From UBA1858 sp964636225 (GTDB taxonomy: Bacteria > Pseudomonadota > Gammaproteobacteria > UBA4575), in the NCBI GenBank assembly GCA_964636225.1, contig CAZWQM010000008.1, positions 10,675 through 74,674 on the forward strand: a stretch of 64,000 nucleotides of DNA, in the 5' to 3' direction. Within the stretch, counting starts at the first letter, position 1; the number at the start of each line of letters is the position of its first letter. The position numbers were made by a program, and so were the translations under genes. Shown here piece after piece: positions 35,179-44,353 of this stretch. The notes beneath the pieces were generated by a model. That model saw only the letters and a program-made list of their open reading frames with translations, ran no database searches and was not told where the DNA came from.

Positions 35179-37359
35179 TTAACTCAATACCGTGAGCTTG
35201 GCATAGGCTAATACCAGCCACTTACTGCCGCTGCCTTGAAACTTAATTTGTACCCGAGCACTGCTGCCATTGCCTTCCCTGTCCATCACCACGCCTTCGC
35301 CAAACTTTTGATGAGAGACACGCTGTCCGACACATACTCCACCTTCACCATCCTCTAGCCTTCTTTTGACTTTAGGCAGAGGTTCATCGCGCGGTATGGA
35401 ATGCATCATACGCGCCCGTGGTCTGACTTCTACAATTAAGTCAGCGGGAATTTCATTAATAAAACGTGACGGTGGATTATAGTTTTCATTGCCGTAGTGA
35501 CGACGGGACTCTGCAAAACAAAGCATCAGGTGCTCTCTTGCCCGAGTAATGCCCACGTAACACAATCGCCGTTCTTCTTCGACACGCCCAGGCTCATCCA
35601 TAGACATACTACTGGGAAATAAACCTTCTTCCATACCCACCAGGAATACCAGCGGAAACTCCAGACCTTTTGCGGTATGTAAAGTCATGAGCTGTACACA
35701 GTCTTCCCATTTGGATGCTTGCCCTTCGCCAGATTCAAGCGCGGCATTGGACAAAAATGCATCCAGTTCAGATAAATCTTCCGCGTCTTCACTTTCATAG
35801 CGAAAGCCACGCGCCGCTTCTATTAATTCATGCAGGTTTTCTACTCTAGACTGGCCTTTTTCACTGCGATCTTTTTCAAAATGTATCTGCAGGCCGGATA
35901 AACCGATCACCTGTTCTACCTGTTCTTCCAGTTCCTTTTCTTTTATCGCATCTGATATTCTTTCGATCAAACTGACGAATTGAACTAAAGCACCTTGCGC
36001 ACGTGCCGCCAAACTGCCTTGTGAAATAATTGCAGTGGCTGCTTGCCAAAGTGGTATTGATTGACTACGCGCGTGATCCCGAATCACCTGCAAGGTTCGA
36101 TCACCAATACCTCGCGGCGGATGATTGACGATACGTTCAAATGCCGGGTCATCAATGCGGCTGGAACTTAAACGCAAGTAAGCCAGGGCATCCTTTATTT
36201 CTGCCCGTTCAAAGAAACGCAAGCCCCCGTAAATACGATAAGGAATCTGTTGTGCAATCAAGTTCTCCTCAAATACACGTGACTGCACGTTGGAACGATA
36301 CAGCACGGCTGCTTCACTGTATTTTCGACCTTGATGAGTCACCCATTCTTTAATTCGCTCAATAACAAAGCGTGCTTCATCATGCTCATTGTATGCAGCA
36401 TAGAGTTGAACGGGCGATCCTTCATTACCTTCTGTCCAGAGTTTTTTCCCCAGCCGTCCCTGATTATGATCAATCAATCCATTCGCCGCAGAGAGTATGG
36501 TGCTGGTGGAGCGGTAGTTTTGCTCAAGGCGAAATGTTTGCGTATCGGCATAATCTTTGCTGAATGAAAAAATATTTTCTATTCGAGCACCACGCCAGCC
36601 ATAAATAGACTGATCATCATCGCCCACAGCAAACACGGGGTTTTTTCCGGCCAGCAGTTTCAACCAGTCATACTGTATTGAGTTAGTGTCCTGAAACTCA
36701 TCAACCAGAACATGCTTAAATCTGTGTCGATAGTGCACCAGGATATCTTCGTTATTTCTCAGCAATTCCAGTGAACGCAATAAAAGCTCCGCAAAATCGA
36801 CCACTCCCGCTCTTTCACATGCAGCTTCATAGGTAAGATAAACCCTCAGCAATTGGCGCGTAGTCAGATCTCCACTATCCTGTATTTTATTTGCACGCAA
36901 TCCTTCATCTTTACGCGCATTGATAAACCATTGCGCCTGTTTAACCGGCCATTTCGATTCATCCAGTTCCAGCCCTTTCATAATTCTTTTAATCATTCGA
37001 TGTTGATCATCCGAATCCAGAATCTGAAAAGCCTGCTGCAAATTGGCAGCCTGCCAGTGTGCGCGCAACATACGATGCGCAATACCATGAAACGTCCCTA
37101 CCCACATACCAATGAGATTGGTTTCTAACAGACTTTCTACTCGTGCTCGCATTTCGGCGGCTGCTTTGTTTGTGAAAGTCACCGCCAGCAATGCATAAGG
37201 GGATACACCTTCCACATTGCACAACCATGCAATGCGATGAGCCAATACCCGCGTTTTACCGCTGCCTGCCCCTGCCAGTACCAGAGCCGGACCCGGTATT
37301 GCCGTCACAGCATTTCGTTGTTCCTGATTTAAACCATCAAGCAGGGGAGAAACATCCAC
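35179..37359 (-). CDS. uvrD: DNA helicase II
   Basis: The 726-residue SF1A helicase has Walker A GAGSGKT at 30-36, the Q-motif NQEQRNAV, motif II VDEFQDTN, motif III GDDDQSIYGWRGA, motif IV QNYRST, and VMTLHTAKGLE-type motif V, with a C-terminal Tudor-like RNAP-binding end (VGQRVSHQKFGEGVV). It acts in nucleotide-excision and mismatch repair and clears RecA. In E. coli uvrD is close to xerC and dapF; here it lies 5 kb from hslVU in the same long minus-strand block. Confidence 0.96.
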   Translation of the reverse strand: MDVSPLLDGLNQEQRNAVTAIPGPALVLAGAGSGKTRVLAHRIAWLCNVEGVSPYALLAVTFTNKAAAEMRARVESLLETNLIGMWVGTFHGIAHRMLRAHWQAANLQQAFQILDSDDQHRMIKRIMKGLELDESKWPVKQAQWFINARKDEGLRANKIQDSGDLTTRQLLRVYLTYEAACERAGVVDFAELLLRSLELLRNNEDILVHYRHRFKHVLVDEFQDTNSIQYDWLKLLAGKNPVFAVGDDDQSIYGWRGARIENIFSFSKDYADTQTFRLEQNYRSTSTILSAANGLIDHNQGRLGKKLWTEGNEGSPVQLYAAYNEHDEARFVIERIKEWVTHQGRKYSEAAVLYRSNVQSRVFEENLIAQQIPYRIYGGLRFFERAEIKDALAYLRLSSSRIDDPAFERIVNHPPRGIGDRTLQVIRDHARSQSIPLWQAATAIISQGSLAARAQGALVQFVSLIERISDAIKEKELEEQVEQVIGLSGLQIHFEKDRSEKGQSRVENLHELIEAARGFRYESEDAEDLSELDAFLSNAALESGEGQASKWEDCVQLMTLHTAKGLEFPLVFLVGMEEGLFPSSMSMDEPGRVEEERRLCYVGITRAREHLMLCFAESRRHYGNENYNPPSRFINEIPADLIVEVRPRARMMHSIPRDEPLPKVKRRLEDGEGGVCVGQRVSHQKFGEGVVMDREGNGSSARVQIKFQGSGSKWLVLAYAKLTVLS

Positions 37360-37423
37360 AATAATTGTTCACTCAGTATTGAAGTACTTGTGTCAACACA
37401 AGACTTGTTAGTCATTCAATATT

Positions 37424-38989
37424 TTAGAAATAATAGGCCAAGAAAGAGGAGGCAGCGATAGCTACCAACACTCCCAGTATAGTCAGCTGTCGTTGCTGTT
37501 TATATTTTTGTTCCAGTCGCTGCACTTCCTGTTTTAACATTTCGCTGTAGTGACGAGGTGCATGTTCTGCATTAAGCAAATAGCTATGAATCAGTGAAGG
37601 CAGTTCGGGCGTTTGTTCCAGCACTTTTGGCAGGCGTTGACGTATACCTCTCACCAAAGCATGCACGCCAACCTGTTCACTCATCCAACGATCCAGGAAA
37701 GGCTTGGCAGTTTTCCACAAATCAAGGTCCGGATCCAACTGACGCCCCAAACCTTCGATATTCAATAAAGTTTTCTGCAGCAATACCAGCTGCGGCTGCA
37801 CTTCCATTTTAAAACGGCGTGCAGTTTGAAACAGTCGTAGCAGCAAATTACCAAAAGATATTTCACTAATCGGTTTTTGGAATATAGGTTCACAAACAGT
37901 TCTTATCGCCGCTTCAAAATGATCAATTCGAGTATTCGCAGGCACCCAGCCGGATTCCAGATGCAATTCTGCCACGCGCCGGTAATCCTGATTAAAGAAA
38001 GCCAATAAATTTTCAGCCAGATAACGTTGATCTTCAACAGACAGTGTTCCCATAATGCCAAAGTCTACACCCAGATACTTTGGGTCTTCGGGTGTTTCAT
38101 AAGATACGAATATATTTCCTGGATGCATATCCGCATGAAAGAAATTATGCTTAAAAACTTGTGTAAAAAAGATATTTACACCTCGTTCTGACAGTTTCTT
38201 CATATTGACATGATGTTCGCGCAGGGTTTTAACATCGTTCACTGCAATGCCATGAATGCGCTCCATGACCATCACGTTCACACGACAATAGTCCCAGTAA
38301 ACTTTTGGCACGTATAAATCAGAGCTGCTCTCGAAGTTACGTCGCAACTGACTCGCGTTAGCGGCTTCACGCAACAAATCCAGTTCATCCATCACTGTTT
38401 GTTCATAGTCATCAACGACTTCTCTGGGCCGTAATCTTCTCCCATCTGCCCAGTACCGATGTGCCAAGTCTGCAATTAAATGCAACACTTCTATATCGCG
38501 TTTTATATATTTGTGCACATCCGGCCTTAATACTTTGACCACCACATCAGAACCATCATGCAGCGTTGCCGCATGCACCTGTGCAATGGAGGCCGAAGCC
38601 AGTGGCGTTTCATCAAACTTGAAAAAGATTTCATTAACATCACAACCAAAGGCTTTTTCTACAATTTGACGTGCTTGGCTACCCGGAAAAGGTGGTACAC
38701 GATCTTGCAGCTTGGTCAATTCTTCTGCGATATCATCCGAGAGTAAATCACGGCGTGTTGAAAGCGCCTGACCAAACTTGACAAAGATGGGTCCGAGATC
38801 TTCCAGACTGCGACGAATGCGCACACCATGTGAAATATCCACCTTGCGAAACCAGTGCCATGGCAACAGCAGCAAAATAAATCGCATTGGCCGAAAAAGA
38901 TGAATTGCAAAAATGACTTCTTCCAGTCCGTGCCGCACCAACACCATATTAATCTGAATAATGCGGAAGAATTGGCGGAGTAAACGCAT
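37424..38989 (-). CDS. ubiB: Ubiquinone biosynthesis protein UbiB, ADCK-type kinase-like ATPase
   Basis: The 521-residue protein has the invariant KFGQ motif at residues 71-74, the alanine-rich nucleotide loop ASASIAQVHAA, the catalytic-loop region HADMHPGNI and metal site DFGIMG, and a C-terminal membrane helix (LGVLVAIAASSFLAYYF). UbiB is needed for aerobic ubiquinone synthesis, probably by ATP-driven handling of lipid intermediates. It is the last gene of the ubiE-ubiJ-ubiB unit. Confidence 0.95.
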   Translation of the reverse strand: MRLLRQFFRIIQINMVLVRHGLEEVIFAIHLFRPMRFILLLLPWHWFRKVDISHGVRIRRSLEDLGPIFVKFGQALSTRRDLLSDDIAEELTKLQDRVPPFPGSQARQIVEKAFGCDVNEIFFKFDETPLASASIAQVHAATLHDGSDVVVKVLRPDVHKYIKRDIEVLHLIADLAHRYWADGRRLRPREVVDDYEQTVMDELDLLREAANASQLRRNFESSSDLYVPKVYWDYCRVNVMVMERIHGIAVNDVKTLREHHVNMKKLSERGVNIFFTQVFKHNFFHADMHPGNIFVSYETPEDPKYLGVDFGIMGTLSVEDQRYLAENLLAFFNQDYRRVAELHLESGWVPANTRIDHFEAAIRTVCEPIFQKPISEISFGNLLLRLFQTARRFKMEVQPQLVLLQKTLLNIEGLGRQLDPDLDLWKTAKPFLDRWMSEQVGVHALVRGIRQRLPKVLEQTPELPSLIHSYLLNAEHAPRHYSEMLKQEVQRLEQKYKQQRQLTILGVLVAIAASSFLAYYF

Positions 38990-38997
38990 GAGTAATT

Positions 38998-39594
38998 TTA
39001 TGAGTCAAGAAGTTTTTGTAATTTATCCAGACGCGCTTCCAGTCGATCCGTCTGTGAACGCAGGCTGTCAACGTCTTCAATAAATTGATCTACTTCATCC
39101 TGAGTGGCAGATACCTGAATATTATCCTGCAGATAATCACGCATGTCCTGGCGCATATTTTCACGCAGTTGACGTGCAAATGAGTGCGCCACTCTAGCTC
39201 CGCGCCCAATTTGATAGGCGAATGCATCACCTGTGTATTTAGCCAGTTGCTCTTCCCAGTCAATTTCAATTTCTCGCAGAGTATTTTGAAATACACTGGC
39301 CACATGACTGTCGCCTTGAATCTCAATGCCTCCATTCTTCAGTAGCTTGTCCTGATCGATACCGATTATGAATTCGGGCAGTATTTTAAGAGATACAGAA
39401 ATTTCCACATCAGCCTGCAGCGTAGAGTTCGTTTCTTCCACTACGTGGTTTTGGCTCACTCGCAAAGAAAGCGTCTTATCCAGCTCACGAATATGCAAGC
39501 TGATTAATTTACCTTTAATCGTATTCAGTCCAGCCGCACGCTCTTCATCCATTTCAAAATAGCGGCTTAAAGCAGCAACAACAAAATTGTTCAT
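38998..39594 (-). CDS. ubiJ: UbiJ, SCP2-domain ubiquinone accessory factor
   Basis: The 198-residue protein has an N-terminal SCP2-like lipid-binding domain (FEMDEERAAGLNTIKGKLISL and VEISVSLKILPEFI) and a C-terminal coiled coil (FIEDVDSLRSQTDRLEARLDKL). UbiJ scaffolds the Ubi metabolon with UbiK. The ATG at 39594 follows the ubiE stop by 2 bases; an ATG at 39633 inside ubiE is less likely. Order ubiE-ubiJ-ubiB is the classic one. Confidence 0.9.
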   Translation of the reverse strand: MNNFVVAALSRYFEMDEERAAGLNTIKGKLISLHIRELDKTLSLRVSQNHVVEETNSTLQADVEISVSLKILPEFIIGIDQDKLLKNGGIEIQGDSHVASVFQNTLREIEIDWEEQLAKYTGDAFAYQIGRGARVAHSFARQLRENMRQDMRDYLQDNIQVSATQDEVDQFIEDVDSLRSQTDRLEARLDKLQKLLDS

Positions 39595-39595
39595 T

Positions 39596-40342
39596 TTAAT
39601 ATTTATAGCCGATATGGGCCGCAACAATCCCACCTGTCATGTTTACATAACTACACCGTTCAAATCCTGCTTCCTGAAACATTTTTTTCAGGCTTGGTTG
39701 ATCCGGATGCATGCGAATGGATTCTGCTAAATAACGATAGCTGGCTTCATCTTTTGCAACCCATTCACCAAGCTTGGGTAAAATTGAGAAAGAATATTTA
39801 TCATAAACAGGGCGTAGCCAGGAGACCGGCCGGGAAAATTCCAGCACTATGAATTTACCCGCGGGCTTAAGCTTTGAATACACCGATGCTAGACAGCGCT
39901 CTTTATAGGTCACATTACGCAAACCAAACGCCATGGTGACACAATCAAAACTGTTATCCGAAAATGGCAGCGCTTCGGCATTCGCCTGAACATAATTCAA
40001 ATTATTCAATAAACCGCGGTCAATCATTCGCTCGCGACCCACACTTAACATGCTGGCATTGATATCACACAGAACAACCTGCCCCTGATCGCCAACACTT
40101 TTATGCAATGCCGCTGCCAAATCTCCCGTGCCTCCAGCCAGATCCAGTACTTTTTGTCCAGGCCTAACAGCGGCAATTTGCAAAGAAAATTTTTTCCAGA
40201 CCCTATGCAGCCCCATTGACATCAAATCATTCATGATGTCGTAATTGTCGGCAACCGACTCAAACACTTGTTTTACGCGCTGCGTTTTTTCCTTGGGCGT
40301 AACGTCGGCGTAGCCGAAGTGTGTTTTATCCTGTTCATTCAT
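39596..40342 (-). CDS. ubiE: Demethylmenaquinone/2-octaprenyl-benzoquinol C-methyltransferase
   Basis: The 248-residue SAM methyltransferase shows the UbiE start (FGYADVTPKEKTQRVKQVF), the AdoMet loop LDLAGGTGDLA, ADMALPF-like NAEALPFSDNSFD, the signature AFGLRNVTYKE and the end YVNMTGGIVAAHIGYKY. It methylates a quinone precursor. It starts the ubiEJB unit, 8 bases after a DUF971 gene. Confidence 0.95.
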   Translation of the reverse strand: MNEQDKTHFGYADVTPKEKTQRVKQVFESVADNYDIMNDLMSMGLHRVWKKFSLQIAAVRPGQKVLDLAGGTGDLAAALHKSVGDQGQVVLCDINASMLSVGRERMIDRGLLNNLNYVQANAEALPFSDNSFDCVTMAFGLRNVTYKERCLASVYSKLKPAGKFIVLEFSRPVSWLRPVYDKYSFSILPKLGEWVAKDEASYRYLAESIRMHPDQPSLKKMFQEAGFERCSYVNMTGGIVAAHIGYKY

Positions 40343-40350
40343 AAGTTGAG

Positions 40351-40713
40351 TTAATGCGTCTTGCGCTGATGACCTGCTGCCTGCAGTCGTTCAAGATAGT
40401 CACGCCATTTTTCTTCTTTATTAGCTCCCAGATCATACAGATGTTCCCAGCTATACAATCCCGAATCATGATTATCATCAAACACCAATCTCACAGCATA
40501 ATTACCGACAGGCTCTATAGCCGTAATATTAACGTCTTCTTTCCCCACCTGCAGCACCGCACTGTCAGGGCCATGCCCGACAACTTCTGCAGAAGGTGAA
40601 TAGACACGTAAAAATTCACAAGGTAATTCAAAATGCGAACCGTCATCAAAAACGATTTCCAGCACCCTTGATTTTTGATGGAGTTGAATTTCTGCCGGGA
40701 TAGCTTTAGCCAT
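40351..40713 (-). CDS. DUF971 (gamma-butyrobetaine hydroxylase-like N-domain) protein
   Basis: The 120-residue protein matches the small DUF971 family: LEIVFDDGSHFELPCEFLR, then GNYAVRLVFDDNHDSGLYSWEHL. The fold is known from the N-terminal domain of gamma-butyrobetaine hydroxylase and from proteins linked to iron-sulfur handling, but the biological role here is unknown. It lies between hslU and ubiE in one strand run, a position seen in many proteobacteria. Confidence 0.85.
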   Translation of the reverse strand: MAKAIPAEIQLHQKSRVLEIVFDDGSHFELPCEFLRVYSPSAEVVGHGPDSAVLQVGKEDVNITAIEPVGNYAVRLVFDDNHDSGLYSWEHLYDLGANKEEKWRDYLERLQAAGHQRKTH

Positions 40714-40757
40714 ATTAAATTCCTTGCTCTTTGTTACTCATAATATTCATTATGCTA

Positions 40758-42089
40758 TTACAATATATAGCGACTCAGGTCTTCATCTTTACTTAATTCA
40801 GAGACATTGTCGTTAACGTATTGTTCATCAATCACAACTTTCTGACCGTCCTTGTCGGGCGCATCAAAGGACAATGTCTCGAGCAATCGTTCCATGATGG
40901 TATGCAAGCGACGTGCACCAATATTTTCCGTACGCTCATTAACATCATAAGCGGTTTGAGCAATGCGTTGAATACCTTCCTGGGTAAACTCCAGTGTAAC
41001 TCCTTCAGTCGCCATCAGTTCGATGTACTGTTTAGTTAGTGAAGCTTTGGGTTCCACCAAAATACGTACAAAATCTTCAACCTTTAATGCATTTAACTCT
41101 ACCCGTATAGGCAACCGACCCTGCAATTCAGGGATCAGGTCAGTAGGTTTTGACAAATGAAAAGCACCCGAAGCAATAAACAGAATATGATCTGTTTTTA
41201 CCACGCCATGTTTGGTTGACACAGTGCATCCCTCTACCAGAGGTAATAAATCACGTTGCACACCTTCACGTGAAACATCCGTACCACTGTACTCGCCGCG
41301 CTTAGCAACCTTGTCTATTTCATCCAGAAACACAATGCCATTCTGTTCGACCTGATGTAATGCGCGTGCTTTTACATCATCTTCATTAATCAGCTTGCGC
41401 GCTTCTTCATCCACCAGCAAATTAAATGCATCTTTCACTTTTAGTTTGCGTTTACTGGTTTTTTGCGAACTTAGGTTTTGAAACATTCCTTGCAATTGAC
41501 TGGCCATATCTTCCATGCCAAGTGGCGTCATGATCTCCACCCCCATTGTACTGGCTTTCAAGTCAATTTCTATTTCCTTTTCATCCAGATCACCTTCACG
41601 TAATCTTTTTCGGAATTTTTGTCGAGTCTCACTGGCAAACCCGGACTCACCGGTTTCGATACTTTCAGATCTGGGGGAAGGAACAAACACGTCAAGTATA
41701 CGTTCTTCTGCGGCTTCCTCAGCACGGAAATTCACTTTTTCCACCTCTTCTTCGCGCATCAAATTTATGGCGCTGTCGGTCAAGTCACGAATTATTGACT
41801 CAACATCACGACCTACGTAACCCACTTCAGTGAATTTTGTTGCTTCAACTTTTATGAAAGGCGCATTGGCCAGTTTCGCCAAACGTCGTGCTATTTCAGT
41901 TTTACCCACACCGGTTGGCCCAATCATTAATATGTTTTTAGGCGTGACTTCGACTTGCAGCGCTTGGGGTAACTGCATTCTTCTCCAGCGATTACGCAGC
42001 GCAATCGCAACGGCACGTTTTGCATCATCCTGACCGACAATATGCCGATTTAATTCTTCAACAATTTCACGTGGAGTCATACTGGACAT
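40758..42089 (-). CDS. hslU: HslU ATPase subunit of the HslVU protease
   Basis: The 443-residue AAA+ unfoldase has Walker A GPTGVGKT at 57-64, Walker B with FLDEIDKVA, the pore motif GYVGRD, and a C-terminus ending DLSRYIL, the tail that docks into HslV. The I-domain lies between Walker A and B. It starts 17 bases after hslV and works with it in ATP-dependent proteolysis. No SD oddity is visible. Confidence 0.97.
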   Translation of the reverse strand: MSSMTPREIVEELNRHIVGQDDAKRAVAIALRNRWRRMQLPQALQVEVTPKNILMIGPTGVGKTEIARRLAKLANAPFIKVEATKFTEVGYVGRDVESIIRDLTDSAINLMREEEVEKVNFRAEEAAEERILDVFVPSPRSESIETGESGFASETRQKFRKRLREGDLDEKEIEIDLKASTMGVEIMTPLGMEDMASQLQGMFQNLSSQKTSKRKLKVKDAFNLLVDEEARKLINEDDVKARALHQVEQNGIVFLDEIDKVAKRGEYSGTDVSREGVQRDLLPLVEGCTVSTKHGVVKTDHILFIASGAFHLSKPTDLIPELQGRLPIRVELNALKVEDFVRILVEPKASLTKQYIELMATEGVTLEFTQEGIQRIAQTAYDVNERTENIGARRLHTIMERLLETLSFDAPDKDGQKVVIDEQYVNDNVSELSKDEDLSRYIL

Positions 42090-42106
42090 AGTAAATTCCT
42101 TTTATT

Positions 42107-42625
42107 CTATAGTTCCTCAATAGCTATATTGTTATTTGTGTATATACAAATACTGGAGGCAATCTCCAGTGCATTATCGACAATCTCGCGTGCGGATAAT
42201 TGGCTGTGATCGAGTAATGCACGTGCGGCCGCCTGGGCATAGGGTCCACCCGAACCAATCGCAATTAATGAATCTTCCGGCTCGATAACATCACCATTAC
42301 CAGAAATAATTAATGAGGTTGTATGATCTGCGACGGCGAGTAGCGCTTCTAAACGACGTAACATACGGTCAGTACGCCAGTCTTTAGCAAGCTCCACTGC
42401 GGAACGGGTTAAATGTCCGCCATGCTTTTCCAGCTTGCCTTCAAAACGCTCAAATAAAGTAAAAGCATCCGCCGTTCCTCCAGCAAACCCGGCAATTACT
42501 TCTCCATTGTACAATCTGCGAACTTTTTTCGCGTTACCTTTCATAACGGTATTACCTAGCGTGACTTGACCGTCACCGCCAAGCACTACCTGACCTTCAC
42601 GTCTAACTGAAACTATTGTGGTCAT
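42107..42625 (-). CDS. hslV: HslV peptidase subunit
   Basis: The 172-residue protein is the proteasome-like threonine peptidase: TTIVSVRR with T2 as N-terminal nucleophile after Met removal, then GDGQVTLGNTVMKG and GFAGGTADAF. The rest follows HslV to the end. GGCGAGAG precedes the ATG. It is the first gene of hslV-hslU and is 82 bases after xerC, so a promoter may lie in that gap. Confidence 0.97.
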   Translation of the reverse strand: MTTIVSVRREGQVVLGGDGQVTLGNTVMKGNAKKVRRLYNGEVIAGFAGGTADAFTLFERFEGKLEKHGGHLTRSAVELAKDWRTDRMLRRLEALLAVADHTTSLIISGNGDVIEPEDSLIAIGSGGPYAQAAARALLDHSQLSAREIVDNALEIASSICIYTNNNIAIEEL

Positions 42626-42706
42626 GCTCTCGCCTTTAATTTGAATAGCCGCGAATTGTACACGACTGTGTGTAGACGGGGTTATCTACCAAATAGGGAA
42701 TTGGGG

Positions 42707-43621
42707 CTACTTGTTACGTGATTTTCGTGCTCTGGGATGTGCCTGGTCATAGACTTTGGCTAAATGCTGAAAATCCAGTTGTGTATATACCTGAGTGGTG
42801 CTGATATTGGCATGTCCAAGCAGCTCCTGCACCGATCTCAAATCACCACTGGATTCAAGTAAATGACTGGCAAACGAGTGTCGCAGCATATGTGGATGCA
42901 CATGCACACCCAATTCTGTACGCCGCGCCTGTTCACGCATTCGTTTTTGTACTGCCCGCTGAGATAAGCGTGAACCGCGGTTATTGACAAAAACAGCCAA
43001 CTCCCCTGCTAGAGCAAGGGTTTCACGCATTGTCAGCCAGGAACTCAAGGCTTCCCGTGCCTGTTGCCCTATCGGCAAGTAACGTATTTTATTTCCTTTT
43101 CCCAGTACTTTGACTTGCCCAGCTTTAAGATCTATGTCCAATAGATCCAGATTAACCATCTCGGACAACCGCAATCCTGAGGAATACATCAGTTCCATCA
43201 TGGCATGATCGCGTATTTCAAGCGGATTATTGCGCACACCACTAAGCAGACGATCAACCTGATCAACATCCAGTAATTTAGGAAGTTTCTTCATGCCTTT
43301 GGGTGCTCTCACATCTGAAACCGGATTGGAACTGATGTGACCATGGGTTAACAAATGGCGATAAAATCCACGCAAGGACGAAAGCAACCTCTGCATACTG
43401 CTTTCCGCCATTCCTTTACGATGGCAGTTAGAGATATAAGCGCGAATATGGTGAATGCTCGCAAGCGTGACGTCGTAGACCTCCTGTCCCTGTAGAAACT
43501 GTAGAAACCCTTCTACGTCCCTTTCATAACCCTCAAGAGTGGCAGGAGAATAGTGTTTTATTGTGCGCAGGTAGCTCAGGTAATCTTGTAACAACTGGCA
43601 AGCCATCTTCGCTTCGGTCAT
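42707..43621 (-). CDS. xerC: Tyrosine recombinase XerC
   Basis: The 304-residue recombinase resolves chromosome dimers at dif with XerD. The catalytic set is complete: R151, K175, H244, R247, H270 and Y279 (in TQVYTQLD). The SAM-like N-terminal domain spans about 1-100. It begins 3 bases after the DUF484 gene, in the order dapF-DUF484-xerC that is standard for gammaproteobacteria. It should not be mistaken for a mobile-element integrase. Confidence 0.96.
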   Translation of the reverse strand: MTEAKMACQLLQDYLSYLRTIKHYSPATLEGYERDVEGFLQFLQGQEVYDVTLASIHHIRAYISNCHRKGMAESSMQRLLSSLRGFYRHLLTHGHISSNPVSDVRAPKGMKKLPKLLDVDQVDRLLSGVRNNPLEIRDHAMMELMYSSGLRLSEMVNLDLLDIDLKAGQVKVLGKGNKIRYLPIGQQAREALSSWLTMRETLALAGELAVFVNNRGSRLSQRAVQKRMREQARRTELGVHVHPHMLRHSFASHLLESSGDLRSVQELLGHANISTTQVYTQLDFQHLAKVYDQAHPRARKSRNK

Positions 43622-43624
43622 GCT

Positions 43625-44353
43625 TTATTGTCTAAGCAATTTCTTTAGTTTACGACTAAGCAAGTCTGCCAGATATTCCAGAAACAGCGTACCCATACCT
43701 TCATAAAAACGGTTTTCATTGGAACTACCCAATAAAAGCACACCAAAGTTCTTGTTGCTGCGCAGTGGTATCGCCACACCGGATTTAACATCCACTCGTT
43801 TTACGAACAGATCTACCAGTCCTTTACCACGCAGGAAAATGCAGTCACGGCAGTTTTCCATGATGATTTGCTTATAAAACACGTAATCTAAATCTGCGGT
43901 AGTGATGTTATTCTCGTCAGGAACCGTATACTCGGCGGTCACATGGTACAGTCCTAAGCGAATTTGCAAGGATGGAAATTCATTATTCAACAGATCATTA
44001 ATTATCGGAATAATGTTCTTGTTATGGTCGATTTCAATTAAACGGCGTGCAATTCTATGCAGTTGCTCTTTGAGAATTTCATTATCCTGAGCGATTTGCA
44101 CCAAATGCAAAATTTTCTTTTCCAGACTGGCATTTTTATCACGCAACAGTTGAATCTGGCGCTCAACCAGGGAAACCGCGGTACCTGAGTCATGCTTGAT
44201 ATCAAGATCACGTAATAGTGCCGGATGTTGATTAAAAAACTCAGGGTGCTGCAGCAGATAGTCTTTGACTGCGACCGGGTCAATTGACGATACCGCTTCA
44301 CTGTGCCTGACATTACTGCCTGCGCTGGCGTGAATCTCGGTCTTTGTAGTCAT
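43625..44353 (-). CDS. DUF484 family protein
   Basis: The 242-residue protein matches DUF484 (YigA): VKDYLLQHPEFFNQHPALL at residues about 28-46, a coiled coil (VERQIQLLRDKNASLEKKIL) and a GAF-like C-terminal domain (SGVAIPLRSNKNFGVLLLGS). Function is unknown. It overlaps dapF by 4 bases and leads directly into xerC. Confidence 0.9.
   Translation of the reverse strand: MTTKTEIHASAGSNVRHSEAVSSIDPVAVKDYLLQHPEFFNQHPALLRDLDIKHDSGTAVSLVERQIQLLRDKNASLEKKILHLVQIAQDNEILKEQLHRIARRLIEIDHNKNIIPIINDLLNNEFPSLQIRLGLYHVTAEYTVPDENNITTADLDYVFYKQIIMENCRDCIFLRGKGLVDLFVKRVDVKSGVAIPLRSNKNFGVLLLGSSNENRFYEGMGTLFLEYLADLLSRKLKKLLRQ

Noticed and set aside
42707..43621. Tyrosine recombinase as a mobile-element integrase
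   Set aside because: Context dapF-DUF484-xerC and complete motif set show housekeeping XerC; no attachment repeats or phage genes are nearby.
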